Assembly (NCBI GenBank): GCA_001304015.1
Contig: LJUY01000055.1
Coordinates: forward strand, 1-18,790
Reading direction: 5' to 3'
Origin: a candidate division Zixibacteria bacterium SM23_81
GTDB taxonomy: Bacteria; SM23-81
DNA: 18,790 bases
A program made the translations under genes and the position numbers. Below are positions 1 through 6,479 of this stretch, piece after piece; positions within the stretch are counted from its first letter, which is position 1; the number at the start of each line of letters is the position of its first letter. The notes under the pieces were generated by a model. That model was not told the DNA's origin. It did not search any database and saw only the letters and a program-made list of their open reading frames with translations.

Positions 1-628
1 CATCGGTGGTAAGTTTTGCATCCATATTCGAGGAAATGCCACCAATATGGACTCCATCCTCTGTCCATACCCGCTGGCCACTTGAATCTAAACGTTGGGC
101 AAAAAATGTAGGACGGTATTCAAGCACATCTCCCCAGATTAAAATAGCTCCGCCTTGTCCATCACTAATTATATCAACTTCTCCCCCCGATGCTCCTGTG
201 GCAGTAAAAACCGCTACGCCATTATCTGGCCAGAGCATTGTACCGCTGGAATCGACCCGCTGAGCATAGATATCCGAGGCGGTGTCTCTTCGTGAATCTA
301 CCCAGGCAATAATGACGCCACCCTGCCCGTCTTTTACGACCCTGGGATTATACTGGTTTTCAGGTGCATCACACACCACAATACCATCCTTGGTCCAAAA
401 CACCTCGCCATGAATGTTGACCCGCTGGGCATAGATATCACTGCCGTTGCTCTCATCACGATTATCTCTCCATACAATAATGGCTTCTCCATTTTCCGTA
501 TACACGATGCCCTTATAATTTGGATCCTGATCGCCTGGAGCGGTACACACAGGGGCGTTTTGAGCAGAACCCCCATCCCAGGAAGCTGCCAATAAAACCG
601 GGATGATAAAGATGATTCGTTTTAAATA
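1..628 (-). pseudogene. Start-less copy of the secreted propeller-repeat gene (5' part only, runs off left edge)
   Basis: This stretch aligns without gaps to 1958-2585 at a constant offset of 1957 bases, with about 7 differences in the first 60 bases. The minus-strand reading frame is open throughout and encodes the end of a signal peptide (FIIPVLLAASW), then three repeats of the type IIVWRDNRDESNGSDIYAQR and the beginning of a fourth. The copy has no start: in frame upstream of LKRIIF come TAT, CTA, TCA and then a TAA stop (635-637), with no ATG or GTG. The flanking homology resumes at 646, so a net 56 bp present in the intact copy is missing, including the ribosome binding site, ATG and first 13 codons. 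The body has no internal stop, so the loss looks recent. The 3' end lies outside the window. An unusual start such as the TTG inside the signal peptide cannot be excluded. Confidence 0.8.
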
Positions 629-662
629 TAGTGATTATGTACAGGTTGGTTCATAGGTGCCG

Positions 663-680
663 TCGGGTAACCCTACCCGA
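663..680. repeat. Stem-loop upstream of the start-less copy
   Basis: TCGGGTA-ACCC-TACCCGA forms a perfect 7 bp stem with a 4-base loop. It is preceded by GGTTCATAGGTGCCG, which also precedes the stem-loop at 2676-2695 in front of the intact paralogue. The stem sequence differs between the two sites, but pairing is kept. No T-tract follows on either strand, so a terminator is not supported. A REP-like element or 5' leader structure is possible. Confidence 0.6.
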
Positions 681-812
681 TTGTTGCTTAGCTAAATTGA
701 AGTACCGTCAAGAAAAATACTATGGACCCCTTGATCAGGATCATCTTTTTGAATTTACGGTCTTCAATTCCCAATAGAAGGTGACGCTTGAATAAGTATA
801 GTCCACTTTCCG

Positions 813-832
813 TGCGGATGATAACATCCGCA
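813..832. repeat. Stem-loop just downstream of the intact propeller gene
   Basis: TGCGGATG-ATAA-CATCCGCA is a perfect 8 bp stem with a 4-base loop, 25 bases past the stop codon of the minus-strand gene. The bases following it on the minus strand (CGGAAAG) are not a U-tract, so this is at best an atypical transcript-end hairpin. Between it and 681 there is only a loose inverted repeat (AATTGAAG...ACCGT at 695-708 against 757-769). Confidence 0.45.
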
Positions 833-857
833 AGGAGCGAGGGTAAAATCAGATATT

Positions 858-2624
858 TTATTGTAACAGAAGCATTTTTTTAGCAACGCTGTAGCTTCCA
901 GCACTAATCCGACAGTAGTATATTCCGCTGCCAACTTTCTGCCCTGTGTCACTGGTTCCATCCCAAACGACGCTATGATATCCCGGATTCTGGCTTTTAG
1001 ATGGAAATGCTTTAATTTTTTGTCCCATCACATTGTAAATAGAAATACTCACTTCATGGAAACTGGATAATTCATAACCTATGTGTGTTATAGGATTGAA
1101 GGGATTGGGATAATTTTGATGCAGTGTAACTTGAGCCGGTACTTTTTCCATTGAACGATGGTATATAGAAGTTGGGACATCATATAGATTACCGTCAATA
1201 TCAACCCCCTGCATATAGATATCTTTTCCACTGGTATCCAAATTACGGCTATCACTCCAGACAATAATGGCACCTAAGGTATCGCAGCCTGCTATCTTCG
1301 GATTTGCCTGTTGGTGCTGCTCGTTAGAAATACATACCCCCTCATCGGGCCAAATTCTCTCACCCCATGTTCTCATACGTTGGGCATAAATATCCCAACT
1401 GGTGCTGTCATTATCGCGGTTATCATTCCAGGTCACAATCATGCCGCCTGAACCATCATGAACAACCATGGGAGAGAACTGGTGTCCTTGATGATCGCAT
1501 ACCGGAATACCATCCATACCCCAATCGCGGGAACCGACTGGGTCGAGTCGCTGTCCGTAAAGGTCAGCAGTTTGGTCCGAAGAGAAAGAAATATCCGTCC
1601 AAAAAAAACAGGCTCCGCCGGCGTTATCGCTGATAATATCAACAGCAACATCGGTATAAGTATCAGTGGAATCTACGGCGATACCGTTGGTTGGCCATAC
1701 TTTACCCCCGCCCCAATCAACACGTTGAGTGTACAAACCGTTATTTCCGCGCCAATCGTACCAGGCAATAATGGCACCTCCATTCATATCACTTACAATT
1801 CCGCGTACCAGCTGTCCATACTCAGCATGTATTATCTCCACGTCGTCTGCACCCCATTGCTCTGTGCCTCCTCCGCTAAGGTGTTGTGCATAGACGTCAG
1901 AACGCCACTGAACGCCATTCCGGCCGTCTGTCCAGGCATAGATAGCGCCGTCGGAGCCATCGGTGGTCAGTCTTGCATCCGTATTCGCGGAAATACCGCC
2001 AATATGGACTCCATCATCTGCCCATACCCGGTATCCATTTGAATTTATACGTTGGGTAAAAAATGTAGCGCGACCAGGAAGCGCATCTCCCCAGGCTAAA
2101 ATAGCTCCTCCCTGTCCATCGCTGATCATATCAACGTCTGCCCCCGACCCTCCTGTGGCAGTAAAAACCGCTACGCCATTATCTGACCAGAGCATGGTGC
2201 CGCTGGAATCGACCCGCTGAGCATAGATATCCCGGGCGGTATCTCTTCGTGAATCTACCCAGGCAATGATGACGCCACCCTGCCCGTCTTCTACGACCCT
2301 GGGATCATACTGGCTCTCAGGTGCATCGCACACCACAATACCGTCCTCGGCCCAAAACACCTCGCCATGAATGTTGACCCGCTGGGCGTAGATGTCACTG
2401 CCGTTGCTCTCATCACGTTGGTCTCTCCATACCACAATGGCTGTACCGTTTCCCGTAGACGCGATGTCTAAAAAATTTGCACCCTGATCGCCTGGAGCGG
2501 TACACACAGGGGCGTTTTGAGCAGAACTCCCAGCCCAGGAAGCTGCCAATAAAACCGGGATGATAAAGATGATTCGTTTTAAATACCTAAAAAAGCTTCT
2601 GTGATTGCTTTTTTGTGCTTTCAT
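858..2624 (-). CDS. Secreted eight-repeat beta-propeller-like protein with C-terminal sorting/FlgD-like domain
   Basis: The 588-residue product starts with a signal peptide (basic MKAQKSNHRSFFRYLKR, hydrophobic IIFIIPVLLAASWAG, likely cleavage near SSAQ). Eight repeats of about 50 residues follow, each built on a W-x-D-x-R core and a D-I-Y-A-Q-R-V strand (for example IIAWVDSRRDTARDIYAQRV), then G-x-x-x-W and DGI-V. Eight such units suggest a beta-propeller. Residues about 501-588 form a separate tail, with NYPNPFNP at 504-511, YNVMGQK and SGIYYCRISAG, typical of the type A sorting/FlgD-Ig-like domains that direct export through type IX-like secretion or surface anchoring. The start is set by GAGGG a few bases before the ATG. 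A near-identical start-less copy lies downstream. Ligand and role are unknown. The domain calls come from family knowledge; the propeller fold is inferred from repeat number. Confidence 0.85.
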   Translation of the reverse strand: MKAQKSNHRSFFRYLKRIIFIIPVLLAASWAGSSAQNAPVCTAPGDQGANFLDIASTGNGTAIVVWRDQRDESNGSDIYAQRVNIHGEVFWAEDGIVVCDAPESQYDPRVVEDGQGGVIIAWVDSRRDTARDIYAQRVDSSGTMLWSDNGVAVFTATGGSGADVDMISDGQGGAILAWGDALPGRATFFTQRINSNGYRVWADDGVHIGGISANTDARLTTDGSDGAIYAWTDGRNGVQWRSDVYAQHLSGGGTEQWGADDVEIIHAEYGQLVRGIVSDMNGGAIIAWYDWRGNNGLYTQRVDWGGGKVWPTNGIAVDSTDTYTDVAVDIISDNAGGACFFWTDISFSSDQTADLYGQRLDPVGSRDWGMDGIPVCDHQGHQFSPMVVHDGSGGMIVTWNDNRDNDSTSWDIYAQRMRTWGERIWPDEGVCISNEQHQQANPKIAGCDTLGAIIVWSDSRNLDTSGKDIYMQGVDIDGNLYDVPTSIYHRSMEKVPAQVTLHQNYPNPFNPITHIGYELSSFHEVSISIYNVMGQKIKAFPSKSQNPGYHSVVWDGTSDTGQKVGSGIYYCRISAGSYSVAKKMLLLQ

Positions 2625-2675
2625 AACACCCTCACATTCAATAGATTTTATGCATACGTTGGTTCATAGGTGCCG

Positions 2676-2695
2676 TCGTGTGAGACCTCACACGA
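2676..2695. repeat. Stem-loop upstream of the intact propeller gene
   Basis: TCGTGTGAG-AC-CTCACACGA forms a 9 bp perfect stem (or a shorter stem with a 4-base loop), 52 bases upstream of the gene's ATG. It shares the flank TTGGTTCATAGGTGCCG with the stem-loop at 663-680 but has different, still complementary arms. No T-tract follows. Confidence 0.6.
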
Positions 2696-2740
2696 AGTCT
2701 GTTTCATTTGCTAGCAACTGGTACGACGAGTATTTGTTTT

Positions 2741-2832
2741 TTGTCATGCCTGCGAATACAGGAATCTCATACCAGCAGATTTCCCTGTAGTTATCCCTCT
2801 CTCTGAGATGCCTGCCTGCGCAGGCATGACAA
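2741..2832. repeat. MITE/REP-like element with 14 bp terminal inverted repeats
   Basis: TTGTCATGCCTGCG (2741-2754) and CGCAGGCATGACAA (2819-2832) are perfect 14 bp inverted ends of a 92 bp non-coding element. Its left end also has a CCTG-cgaata-CAGG mini-hairpin, and its right end forms ATGCCTGC-CTGC-GCAGGCAT. The terminal motif GTCATGCCTGCG resembles the widespread GTCATTCCCGCG-type dispersed small repeats of bacteria. It contains no ORF of note. No clear target-site duplication is visible. Confidence 0.65.
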
Positions 2833-2845
2833 CTCTATGCTGACG

Positions 2846-2869
2846 GCGTTGGGTCCGGTGACCCGACGC
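2846..2869. repeat. Stem-loop downstream of the toroid-protein gene
   Basis: GCGTTGGGTC-CGGT-GACCCGACGC is a 10 bp stem with one T-G wobble and a 4-base loop. It lies 43 bases past the stop of the minus-strand gene ending at 2913 and resembles the TCGGGT stem at 663-680. On the minus strand it is followed by CGTCAGC rather than a U-tract, so it is a dispersed hairpin or a processing/end structure, not a canonical intrinsic terminator. Confidence 0.55.
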
Positions 2870-2912
2870 TGTCTTCAATCAATAGTGTTACTTCATAATG
2901 TATCCTCTTTAC

Positions 2913-3842
2913 TCACCCCTCCCACCACCGCAACACCCGCAAAGCTCGCAGTGTATTCCATCTGCTGGGCTGCCCCACCTTCTCCATCTCGAAGAAGGTC
3001 CTGCCAGAATATCGGTTCTGGAGCACCCAGCGGCCACCCTTTTTTCGTCTCTTATAGACGATCTCCATGGCGTCCTGGAGTCTGTTATCCTTTTCCGCCC
3101 CGACCTCCTGGAAGTAATCCAGGCCTCGCAGCACATCGTAGTGCCACCGAGGCGGAAAGGAGAAACGGGTCATCTCGGCCCTGACAATCTCTCCGGTGGT
3201 CGAGGAGCGGAATAACCGGTGGTCCAGCAGAAATTCCCTTCCTTTTGCTTGAGCTTTGAGAGCCTGTGGAAATTTCCGGGGATGAAATTTCTGGTACTCT
3301 CTGAGCCCCTCCAGGGCGCTGATGGTGGTGTGAAAAGAGCTGTGAGTGGCCCCGCGATAGGACTGGCAATTCCAACCGCCGTCCGGCATCTGCTGCTCCA
3401 GCAGATGCGCCACCAGGTGATCGACGCGATTATCGGTCAAACGAAAATACGCCAGGATGGACAGGATCATCCCAGTTTCACAGGTCTCGCTATATTTGTG
3501 GCGCTTGGAAAACTGAATCCCGCCGTCGTGGTGCAGCCCGTTGTCGAGCAACAACCGACAGGCCTTCATGGCCTGGGAATGCCCCGGGGGCAGGCCCAGC
3601 CGGCGGAGCAACAGCATGGTGTAGGTTGTCGAAATCCACTTGGGAGAATAAAGTCCCCCACCCCACCTGCCCGAGCGTTCCTGCCGGGCCAGCAGCCGAG
3701 CAGCCCAACCTCTCTGGGCCACCAGTCGACGCTCCCCTTCAACGACCTCCTTTTTCTCACCGACCAGATCTCGCATCGTCTGCCAGCGAATGGCCGGATC
3801 GCCCTTCAACAACCACTCGACGGTGGCATCTGACCCGATCAT
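2913..3842 (-). CDS. Alpha/alpha-toroid protein (squalene-cyclase/prenyltransferase-repeat superfamily), function unknown
   Basis: The 309-residue soluble product shows the repeat signatures of terpenoid-cyclase/prenyltransferase alpha-alpha toroids: RSGRWGGGLYSPKW near residue 58, HHDGGIQFSKRHKYSE near 105, MPDGGWNCQSYRGATHSSFH near 153, and GGRWVLQNRY near 269. The cyclase DXDD acid motif is absent and there is no membrane segment or signal peptide, so sterol/hopanoid cyclisation is not supported. A stand-alone toroid acting as an enzyme or binding scaffold is more likely. A GTG (3845) directly precedes the ATG; I prefer the ATG (3842), which has GAGAG at 7-base spacing. The gene follows the PD-(D/E)XK-like gene by 16 bases, so the two are probably co-transcribed. 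The fold call is confident; the function is not known. Confidence 0.8.
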   Translation of the reverse strand: MIGSDATVEWLLKGDPAIRWQTMRDLVGEKKEVVEGERRLVAQRGWAARLLARQERSGRWGGGLYSPKWISTTYTMLLLRRLGLPPGHSQAMKACRLLLDNGLHHDGGIQFSKRHKYSETCETGMILSILAYFRLTDNRVDHLVAHLLEQQMPDGGWNCQSYRGATHSSFHTTISALEGLREYQKFHPRKFPQALKAQAKGREFLLDHRLFRSSTTGEIVRAEMTRFSFPPRWHYDVLRGLDYFQEVGAEKDNRLQDAMEIVYKRRKKGGRWVLQNRYSGRTFFEMEKVGQPSRWNTLRALRVLRWWEG

Positions 3843-3858
3843 CACATGGCTCTCAAGT

Positions 3859-4650
3859 TTAATCGTTGCCTAACTCTGGGACCAGCTGCGGAAGCGGCCA
3901 GATGTCTCGAGCCAGCGGATAGTCTGCCCACGGGTTATGCCAGAGCATGGGAAGGGCTTTAGCAAAGTTCCAGGGCGACAAATTGATGGCGATAAGCGCT
4001 GCGCTGACACGACGATTTCTCGGTCCTCTGGGACCATGCCAAAGGCCATTTGGCGCTCTCCCAGGGCTCCGTGTGAGCATTTTCTTTTCTCGAAACACGA
4101 CCTTAAGCTGCTCTTCTCCCAGCAACGCATTGCCAATATCGATGTCATCCACACCAAGCTCATCGATAACGTTTACGGCAATGACATAAGGCAAACCAAG
4201 TTTTCCATATAGGCAGGCCCGATTTTGAATCGATTCGCGAATCCCGATATGAGGAGCACTCCCACATGATTCTCGCCCCTGCGCTCCATCGGGCAGCACC
4301 ACGAAAGTTGCCTCTAAATACAACAGAGGCTTCCCATCTTTGAGAATCTTAAAATCGGGCTGGGTTCCTTTTTCCTCTATATGAGGATGAAACTCTAAAC
4401 CGAACCCCAACTTGGAAAGCAACTCGTACAGATACAGTTCAAAAAATGCAGCAACATGCTGGCGGCCGTTTTTAGTTCGAAAGCATGAGCGCAATTCCCG
4501 CTGAACCTCTGAGGGAATATCATCACACCACTGCCTCAGCAGCTGGCGAATTCCCTGACAGCTCGACCAGCCAGAGCCATTTAAGCAATCGAAAGTGAGC
4601 TTGCCCACATCTGCCGGCCTGCTCTCTTCTCGAACTATATCCTCAAGCAT
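3859..4650 (-). CDS. Uncharacterised protein with PD-(D/E)XK nuclease-like core
   Basis: The 263-residue soluble product has no recognised name. Residues 65-115 carry an arrangement like restriction-endonuclease folds: a helix with Glu71 (FFELYLYELLSKLGF), then QPDFKI with Asp99, then LLYLEATF with Glu113-x-Thr115. In canonical PD-(D/E)XK enzymes the last position is Lys; Thr here would be a variant, so catalysis is uncertain. Residues 130-180 contain a predicted Rossmann-like strand (YVIAVNVID). The C-terminus is rich in Trp and Pro. The start is supported by GGAG eight bases before the ATG. It overlaps the doubtful ORF at 4635-4862 by 16 bases and sits just upstream of the toroid gene. Protection or DNA-related roles are possible but unproven; nothing around it forms a recognisable restriction system. 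Confidence 0.7.
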   Translation of the reverse strand: MLEDIVREESRPADVGKLTFDCLNGSGWSSCQGIRQLLRQWCDDIPSEVQRELRSCFRTKNGRQHVAAFFELYLYELLSKLGFGLEFHPHIEEKGTQPDFKILKDGKPLLYLEATFVVLPDGAQGRESCGSAPHIGIRESIQNRACLYGKLGLPYVIAVNVIDELGVDDIDIGNALLGEEQLKVVFREKKMLTRSPGRAPNGLWHGPRGPRNRRVSAALIAINLSPWNFAKALPMLWHNPWADYPLARDIWPLPQLVPELGND

Positions 4651-4862
4651 ATTTGTGACTCCGATCTTTCACCCGTGCTCAGATTTGGGCTGCGTCGCTT
4701 CACAGCAGAACTTATCTTCGGTTTCTCTATCTCCAGATTCTCAACGTCGCTCTCAGCAACTCGAGCGATGTCGACTACTCTCGAATACATACCGTCCTCA
4801 AGGAAGAGGATCAGGCTGGGATGCCACTGTCTTTCGTCGATGGGAAAGGCGATGTTCTTCAC
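4635..4862 (-). CDS. Doubtful small ORF (75 codons) between TfoX-like and nuclease-like genes
   Basis: A GTG-started frame begins two bases after the TfoX-N stop (TGA-T-GTG) with GGAAGAG upstream, an arrangement compatible with translational coupling, and overlaps the next gene's start by 16 bases. The first 18 residues (MKNIAFPIDERQWHPSLI) look like a genuine protein N-terminus and faintly recall flavin-reductase-type N-termini. The rest (EDGMYSRVVDIARVAESDVE...) matches nothing I know and becomes low-complexity and basic/polar at the end. It may be a small real gene or a truncated, chimeric remnant. No function is assigned. Confidence 0.35.
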   Translation of the reverse strand: MKNIAFPIDERQWHPSLILFLEDGMYSRVVDIARVAESDVENLEIEKPKISSAVKRRSPNLSTGERSESQICLRI

Positions 4863-4863
4863 A

Positions 4864-5232
4864 TCAGCTCTTCCGCGACCGCTTCGCCCCCGTGCCCCTC
4901 TTTCTACCGCCTTCTTCAGATTTCCATCTGGCCACGACCAGGGCTTTCTCTGCCCACACCCTCAAAGTCTCGGGGTCTTCCAGTACTGCTATGGGAACCT
5001 GATAATAGGGCATGGCGGTCCCGTAAGGGCAGAAGGGCCCCATGTCCGCCGCTTTGTAATCCGGAAGGTTGGAATCATCTACCTTAAAATAGAGCGTATC
5101 GTTGGCCAGGATCCCAAAGATCAACCCGTCCCGGTAAAGCCCTGCGCCGCCGAACATGCTCCTGGCGGTGACGCCGCCAAGAGCTTGGAGCTGATCCAAC
5201 ACGTACTGTCGATAGCTTTGACTGACGGGCAT
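4864..5232 (-). CDS. TfoX N-terminal domain protein
   Basis: The 122-residue protein consists almost entirely of a TfoX/Sxy N-terminal domain. Hallmarks are VTARSMFGGAGLYRDGLIFG (residues about 21-40), DTLYFKVDDSN, and a Tyr/Pro-rich AMPYYQVP followed by the WAEKALVVARWK helix. The C-terminus is a short basic tail (GGRKRGTGAKRSRKS). In Enterobacteria and Pasteurellaceae full-length TfoX/Sxy regulates competence; stand-alone N-domain proteins like this one are widespread and mostly uncharacterised, so a competence role should not be assumed. The ATG at 5230-5232 gives the family's usual N-terminus, though the upstream ribosome binding site is weak. The 138 bases separating it from the GAF gene show no terminator. 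Confidence 0.85.
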   Translation of the reverse strand: MPVSQSYRQYVLDQLQALGGVTARSMFGGAGLYRDGLIFGILANDTLYFKVDDSNLPDYKAADMGPFCPYGTAMPYYQVPIAVLEDPETLRVWAEKALVVARWKSEEGGRKRGTGAKRSRKS

Positions 5233-5370
5233 GGTTCGTAACTGAAGCTCATTTATCGGTGTCGAGGCTCGAAACGAAGCTGCAAGTTCCTAATTCGACG
5301 CCCTTTAACTCACAGATGCTCTAGGTGAACACGAGACGTAGAGAACGAATCACCAGCCGCCCTCAGCCGC

Positions 5371-5838
5371 TTAAAATAGACTCGCCAATTCCTCACATAC
5401 CTCTTCCAGGAAAACCCTGTCCTGGCCTTTGAAGGCAGCTGCGGCGTGAGAGTCTATGTCTAGCTCACCTACGATGGCTCCATCTTTGAAAATGGGGACG
5501 ACGATCTCCGATTGAACTTTGGGGCTGCAGGACAAATAGTTGCGCACCTTGGAAACATCCGGCACCATGAGGGTTCGTCTCTTCTCCGCGGCCATACCGC
5601 ACACGCCGTGGCCGAAGGATATCTTGGTGTGGCGGGTGGGCTCCCCCACGTAGGGGCCCAGGATGAGGTCCTCTTTCGATTCGCCGACCAGATAGAAGCC
5701 CACCCAATGGTAATGCCGAACCTGGTCCCGGAGCATCTGGCAGACCGCCAAAAGTTTCTCCTCCCTGGAACCCGGGCCACTGGTGCTTTCCTTCACCTGG
5801 CTAAGAAGGCGACCGAACAGGTCCCTCTTATCCTTCAC
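5371..5838 (-). CDS. msrC: GAF-domain protein, free methionine-(R)-sulfoxide reductase-like (fRMsr/MsrC type)
   Basis: The 155-residue product is a single GAF domain of the fRMsr type, which reduces free Met-R-sulfoxide in the cytoplasm. Diagnostic stretches are HYHWVGFYLVG (43-53), LILGPYVGEP, GHGVCGMAAE with Cys80, NYLSCSPKVQSEIVVP with Cys104 and Glu111, and VGELDIDS with Asp127 and Asp129. Aligned from memory to E. coli fRMsr (YebR), Cys80 and Cys104 match Cys94 and catalytic Cys118, while the Cys84 position is not Cys, as in many family members. The start is a GTG overlapping the upstream stop as GTGA, preceded by GGAAAGGG, so translation is probably coupled to the AhpD-like gene. A plain signalling GAF protein is the alternative, but the conserved Cys/acid set favours the reductase. 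Confidence 0.82.
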   Translation of the reverse strand: MKDKRDLFGRLLSQVKESTSGPGSREEKLLAVCQMLRDQVRHYHWVGFYLVGESKEDLILGPYVGEPTRHTKISFGHGVCGMAAEKRRTLMVPDVSKVRNYLSCSPKVQSEIVVPIFKDGAIVGELDIDSHAAAAFKGQDRVFLEEVCEELASLF

Positions 5839-6209
5839 CTGTTTCCCTTTCCGGAGGTCTTCTTCCCACCCACCAACTCATCCCACACTTCCATGGCCCC
5901 TCGCAGATGAGGGATGGTGATGGATCCCCCCACCACAAGCCCTATGGCCAGTGCTTCCATAAGCTCGGCGCTGTTCAGTCCCTCCTGATGACAGCGCAAT
6001 AGGTGGTATTGAATACAGTCGTCGCACCGAAGCACAAGGGAAGCCACTAGCCCCAAAAGCTCTTTAGTTTTCCTCGAGAGGGTGCCCTGCCGATAGACCT
6101 GTGCATCCAAGCCATGGAACCTCTTGATGCTCAGGCCCGCGTATTCCATCACCAACCGATTCAGCCGCTCCCTTTCCTCTTTGAACTGTTCCACCCTTGT
6201 CTGGGACAT
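5835..6209 (-). CDS. AhpD-like carboxymuconolactone decarboxylase family protein
   Basis: The 124-residue product has the CMD/AhpD fold signature SRKTKELLGLVASLVLRCDD followed by CIQYH. Glu50, Cys62, Cys65 and His69 have the same spacing (12, 3, 4) as the proton-relay and redox residues Glu118, Cys130, Cys133 and His137 of mycobacterial AhpD. This supports a thiol peroxidase/disulfide-reductase activity rather than lactone decarboxylation. The ATG at 6209 is chosen because GGAG lies eight bases upstream and the protein then begins like other short CMD proteins. The longer frame from 6278 reads into a decayed second gene. Its stop overlaps the start of the fRMsr-like gene by four bases, giving a two-gene redox unit. 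Confidence 0.85.
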   Translation of the reverse strand: MSQTRVEQFKEERERLNRLVMEYAGLSIKRFHGLDAQVYRQGTLSRKTKELLGLVASLVLRCDDCIQYHLLRCHQEGLNSAELMEALAIGLVVGGSITIPHLRGAMEVWDELVGGKKTSGKGNR

Positions 6210-6239
6210 GCCCCTGACTCCGGTTATGCCTTGTAGCCC

Positions 6240-6413
6240 TTTACCTCTCTGGCCAGACCAGCCCGACCTCCCAAACATGGGTCACATAGAGATCCCGATG
6301 GGCTTTCATGGCCTGGAGTTCAGGCTATGAACCTTCCAGATGTTGGCGACCCTGCCCCGCTCTTCTTTCAGCTCCCGGTAGATCTCCTGCAACTGCCCTG
6401 TGGTTTTAGCCTC
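6240..6413 (-). pseudogene. Frameshifted N-terminal remnant of a second AhpD/CMD-family gene
   Basis: Between the Yip1 gene and the intact CMD gene, three successive minus-strand frames spell pieces of one protein typical of the N-terminus of longer AhpD-like (peroxidase-related) proteins. These are LQEIYRELKEERGRVANIWK with VHSL (about 6390-6314), then AMKAHRDLYV (about 6312-6279), then MFGRSGWSGQRG (6278-6243). At least two frameshifts separate them, and the catalytic CxxC half is absent. It has no usable continuous frame and is therefore called a pseudogene. It may be the debris of a tandem duplicate of the adjacent CMD gene or of an unrelated longer family member. The family match is from memory of the motif order. 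Confidence 0.65.
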
Positions 6414-6479
6414 ATCCTATGGCGGTGATCCAGGACACAATTATTGACTCCTGGTACAATCGATGAGAGACCTCGAGTA

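Noticed and set aside
813-832. Intrinsic terminator for the propeller gene
   Set aside because: The stem is good but no U-tract follows on the minus strand, so only a stem-loop is claimed.
1458-2042. Plus-strand open frame (194 codons) opposite the propeller gene
   Set aside because: It is the complement of repeat-coding DNA; the repetitive minus-strand protein with signal peptide and sorting tail is clearly the real one.
2913-3842. Squalene/hopene cyclase
   Set aside because: Toroid repeats are present but the DXDD acid motif is absent and the protein is about half the cyclase length.
4864-5232. Competence regulator TfoX/Sxy
   Set aside because: Only the N-terminal domain is present and no competence genes are nearby, so the competence role is not claimed.
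6210-6278. Longer start for the AhpD-like gene at 6278
   Set aside because: The extra 23 residues begin with the MFGRSG piece of a decayed neighbouring gene; the ATG at 6209 has its own GGAG and gives a normal short CMD protein.
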